DNA of 8,168 nt from Candidatus Zipacnadia bacterium (GTDB taxonomy: Bacteria > Armatimonadota > Zipacnadia > Zipacnadales > Zipacnadaceae): the NCBI GenBank assembly GCA_029821415.1, contig JALGTJ010000030.1:1-8168 (forward strand), in the 5' to 3' direction. The notes under the pieces were generated by a model. It searched no databases. It was not told the DNA's origin and saw only the letters and a program-made list of their open reading frames with translations. How positions within the stretch are numbered: the stretch's first letter is position 1; each line of letters starts with the position of its first letter. Shown in pieces: positions 6,631 to 8,168 of the stretch. A program made the translations under genes and the position numbers.

Positions 6631-7221
6631 CTAGATGTGTTGCGATAGGCTTAGGTAAATCTCGGCCGATTGTGTGGAGATGTTGGCATCAACAGTTTCA
6701 TAGTCACTTTCCACAATGCACCCTCCGTGTTCAATGCTGGGGTCACCGGTTACGCGGAGGTTGGAGAGCCGTCCCAGCAGCGTTTCATCGGACTCCAACA
6801 GCTCTTGGACAAGCGGCTGATCATCAGGATGGACGCGCACATGCAGTTCGCCGTGACAGGCCAGGTCCTCCAGGGCGGCTTTGACAGTGCGCTCAACAAC
6901 CCGGCGGTCCTGGCGAATCTCGGCGGCAACAATACGTTCGGCTACGGCAATGGCCAAGCGAACAATGTGGGGCTGGAGCTCCTCCAGCAGGCGCTCTTTG
7001 TCATGGGCCAGTTGGGTGGTCAGGTCATGAAGCAGGTTTCTGATGCGCGCCCTCTGCGCTGATTCGTCCTGCAGGTCAGTAGGGGCAGGTGCAGCTCCGT
7101 CACTACTTGTCGAGTCATTTGGGGGGTTGGTCTCATGACCGAAGCCTGATTCAAATTGCACCGGCCTTACCCACAGCCCTCTCTGGTCTATCTCCGCTTT
7201 TTTCAGCAGGCGCTCACTCAT
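6631..7221 (-). CDS. fliH: FliH/SctL-like stator protein of the export ATPase
   Basis: 196 residues, in the range for FliH/SctL (about 200-240). FliH dimers bind the FliI N-terminus and tether the ATPase to the FliN/SPOA ring. An N-terminal disordered Pro/Ser/Asp-rich stretch (about 20-55) is followed by a long coiled coil (55-120) in which the AVAERIVAAEIRQD helix is the FliH/V-ATPase-E-type segment. The C-terminal domain contains LHVRVHPDD (126-134) and the family signature GGCIVESDYETVDANISTQ (166-184). The start at 7221 gives MSERLLKK and overlaps the end of the fliF-like gene by 8 bases. The longer frame to 7281 would add unrelated sequence. The usual GxxxG repeats are not evident. The Shine-Dalgarno is weak (GGTGAT), as for the rest of this block. 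Confidence 0.88.
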   Translation of the reverse strand: MSERLLKKAEIDQRGLWVRPVQFESGFGHETNPPNDSTSSDGAAPAPTDLQDESAQRARIRNLLHDLTTQLAHDKERLLEELQPHIVRLAIAVAERIVAAEIRQDRRVVERTVKAALEDLACHGELHVRVHPDDQPLVQELLESDETLLGRLSNLRVTGDPSIEHGGCIVESDYETVDANISTQSAEIYLSLSQHI

Positions 7222-8168
7222 TGTGATCACCACTGTTACCGAATGTATTCTGGGTTGCCGCCAATTTAGTGCGTAGGGCATTGGTGAATGAGACGAAGAC
7301 TTCTTCCCGCGGCAGTCGCGTTGGTTCAGGTAGGTTGCCAGGTAGAGCGTTCATCTGATGTCGGGCCACGGTCGCTGTCTCCGAGTCGGACACGTGATGC
7401 AGGAGGGCGGCTACCACTTCAGGGCGTTCACCTTTAACCAGTGAAGTAATCTGCCTGGCGGTCAACCCACTGAGAAACTGCTCGAGCGACGGCGGTTCAG
7501 TGGCCGCAGCCCCCCGGCCGGCTTCAGCATGCTGGCTGCCGCGCCGAGCCTGGCGCAGGTACACGGCGGCCAGAGCAATAGATAGCAGTGCAACCAGTCC
7601 CCAGAACACTATTGGGGTTTTCAGGACTGCCTTCGGTTCGGAAATTGGCATAGGGGAAGTAGAAGGGCGAGAGACTATTCTGACTGCGGCGGGAGTCGGT
7701 TGGCCTTTGGCGTAGAGGATCTCGCCGTGGCTGTCAGCGATAAGTAGGTCGGCCGGCCTCAGGTCAGGGACAGTATGTAAGACGAAAGCAATGAGGTTAT
7801 CGAGCCAGTTATCTGGTGGTGTGAGGGTGGGTTGGAACTGTAATTGCAGTGAGAGGTGGGGGGAGGCGACAGTTTGGGTCTCTGGAGGGCTTACGGCGAA
7901 AATGGCCCGAGCATTGGCAATATAGTCAAAGTCGGACAGAGTACTCTCTACAAGTTGCGCGGCTTCAGCTTGCCTACGTTGGGTGGTGCCAGGGAGGGGC
8001 AGAGAGAATAAACTCTTGGATTGGGTCGGGGATGCACTACGGTTAGCGGCTACGGTATCCAGTGGAACTGCTGTCATCCCAGAGTAACCCTGGTATATCA
8101 CAGTTCCCAGGGTAGCAATTACCGTGACACTCACAATGGTGTAAGCCATCCGTGAGCGTACGGAAAGT
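7214..8168 (-). CDS. fliF: FliF-FliG fusion, SctJ-like inner ring protein (N-terminus uncertain or partial)
   Basis: At least 311 residues from an ATG at 8149. The frame remains open to the right edge (reading ..LSVRSR before the Met) and no ribosome site precedes 8149, so the true start may lie outside. Residues ~3-20 are a membrane segment. Residues ~58-148 match the second ring-building (YscJ/FliF) domain: RRQAEAAQLVESTLSDF...ARAIFAV, then LSLQLQFQP and a LIADSHGEILYA end, the counterpart of FliF VTLVDQSGHLL. Residues ~179-198 are a second membrane helix. The cytoplasmic tail (221-270) reads FLSGLTARQITSLVKGERPEVVAALLHHV, like the FliG middle-domain EHPQ helix pair. FliF is normally about 550 residues with three ring domains; the first is reduced or absent here and the third is absent. 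No FliG C-terminal torque domain follows. It builds the membrane ring (MS-ring/SctJ) and heads the visible run. Confidence 0.75.
   Translation of the reverse strand, partial: LSVRSRMAYTIVSVTVIATLGTVIYQGYSGMTAVPLDTVAANRSASPTQSKSLFSLPLPGTTQRRQAEAAQLVESTLSDFDYIANARAIFAVSPPETQTVASPHLSLQLQFQPTLTPPDNWLDNLIAFVLHTVPDLRPADLLIADSHGEILYAKGQPTPAAVRIVSRPSTSPMPISEPKAVLKTPIVFWGLVALLSIALAAVYLRQARRGSQHAEAGRGAAATEPPSLEQFLSGLTARQITSLVKGERPEVVAALLHHVSDSETATVARHQMNALPGNLPEPTRLPREEVFVSFTNALRTKLAATQNTFGNSGDHNE

Noticed and set aside
6670..7062. 130-codon plus-strand frame opposite fliH
   Set aside because: Shadow of the FliH coding sequence, with no start signal and no recognisable domain.

Overview
This is an 8.2 kb bacterial window, mid-to-slightly-high GC by eye, tightly packed with protein genes. 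I see no tRNA, rRNA, CRISPR array or mobile element. The species cannot be named from the sequence. The divergent flagellar/type III core and the metabolic cluster on the left would fit an environmental bacterium of a little-studied group (a Planctomycetes/PVC-like lineage is one guess), but that is inference.

Left block (1-1725, all minus strand, read right to left): a dihydrodipicolinate-synthase/N-acetylneuraminate-lyase-family aldolase is followed by two small genes of one unnamed family that look like divergent tandem paralogs. The three genes are packed end to end (1-nt gap, then an ATGA overlap), each small gene has a strong Shine-Dalgarno inside the preceding gene, and they are almost certainly one operon. 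The second small gene runs off the left edge.

Middle (1726-3582): a 231-bp divergent intergenic region separates the aldolase operon from a plus-strand pyrG (CTP synthase), which is complete and has its catalytic residues. This spacer holds a possible leader hairpin over the aldolase ribosome binding site, two 8-bp palindromes and a weak candidate promoter for pyrG.

Right block (3641-8168, all minus strand): a compacted flagellar/type III secretion core in the order fliF(-fliG) > fliH > fliI > fliJ > fliM/N. The order matches flagellar fliFGHIJ...MN, but the proteins are condensed. The FliF-like ring protein has one ring-building domain between two membrane segments and carries a single FliG-like motif on its cytoplasmic tail. 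No separate FliG, FliK or FliL lies between the genes. The FliM and FliN functions sit in one 393-residue protein with two SPOA domains, as in injectisome SctQ. FliI is a well conserved export ATPase, with FliH (stator) and FliJ (stalk) as partners. No FliG C-terminal torque domain is visible, and the N-terminal CheY-binding motif of FliM is not recognisable. The block may therefore encode a stripped-down export machine that need not rotate. This is the most interesting part of the window. The first gene of the block runs off the right edge, so its promoter is not visible.
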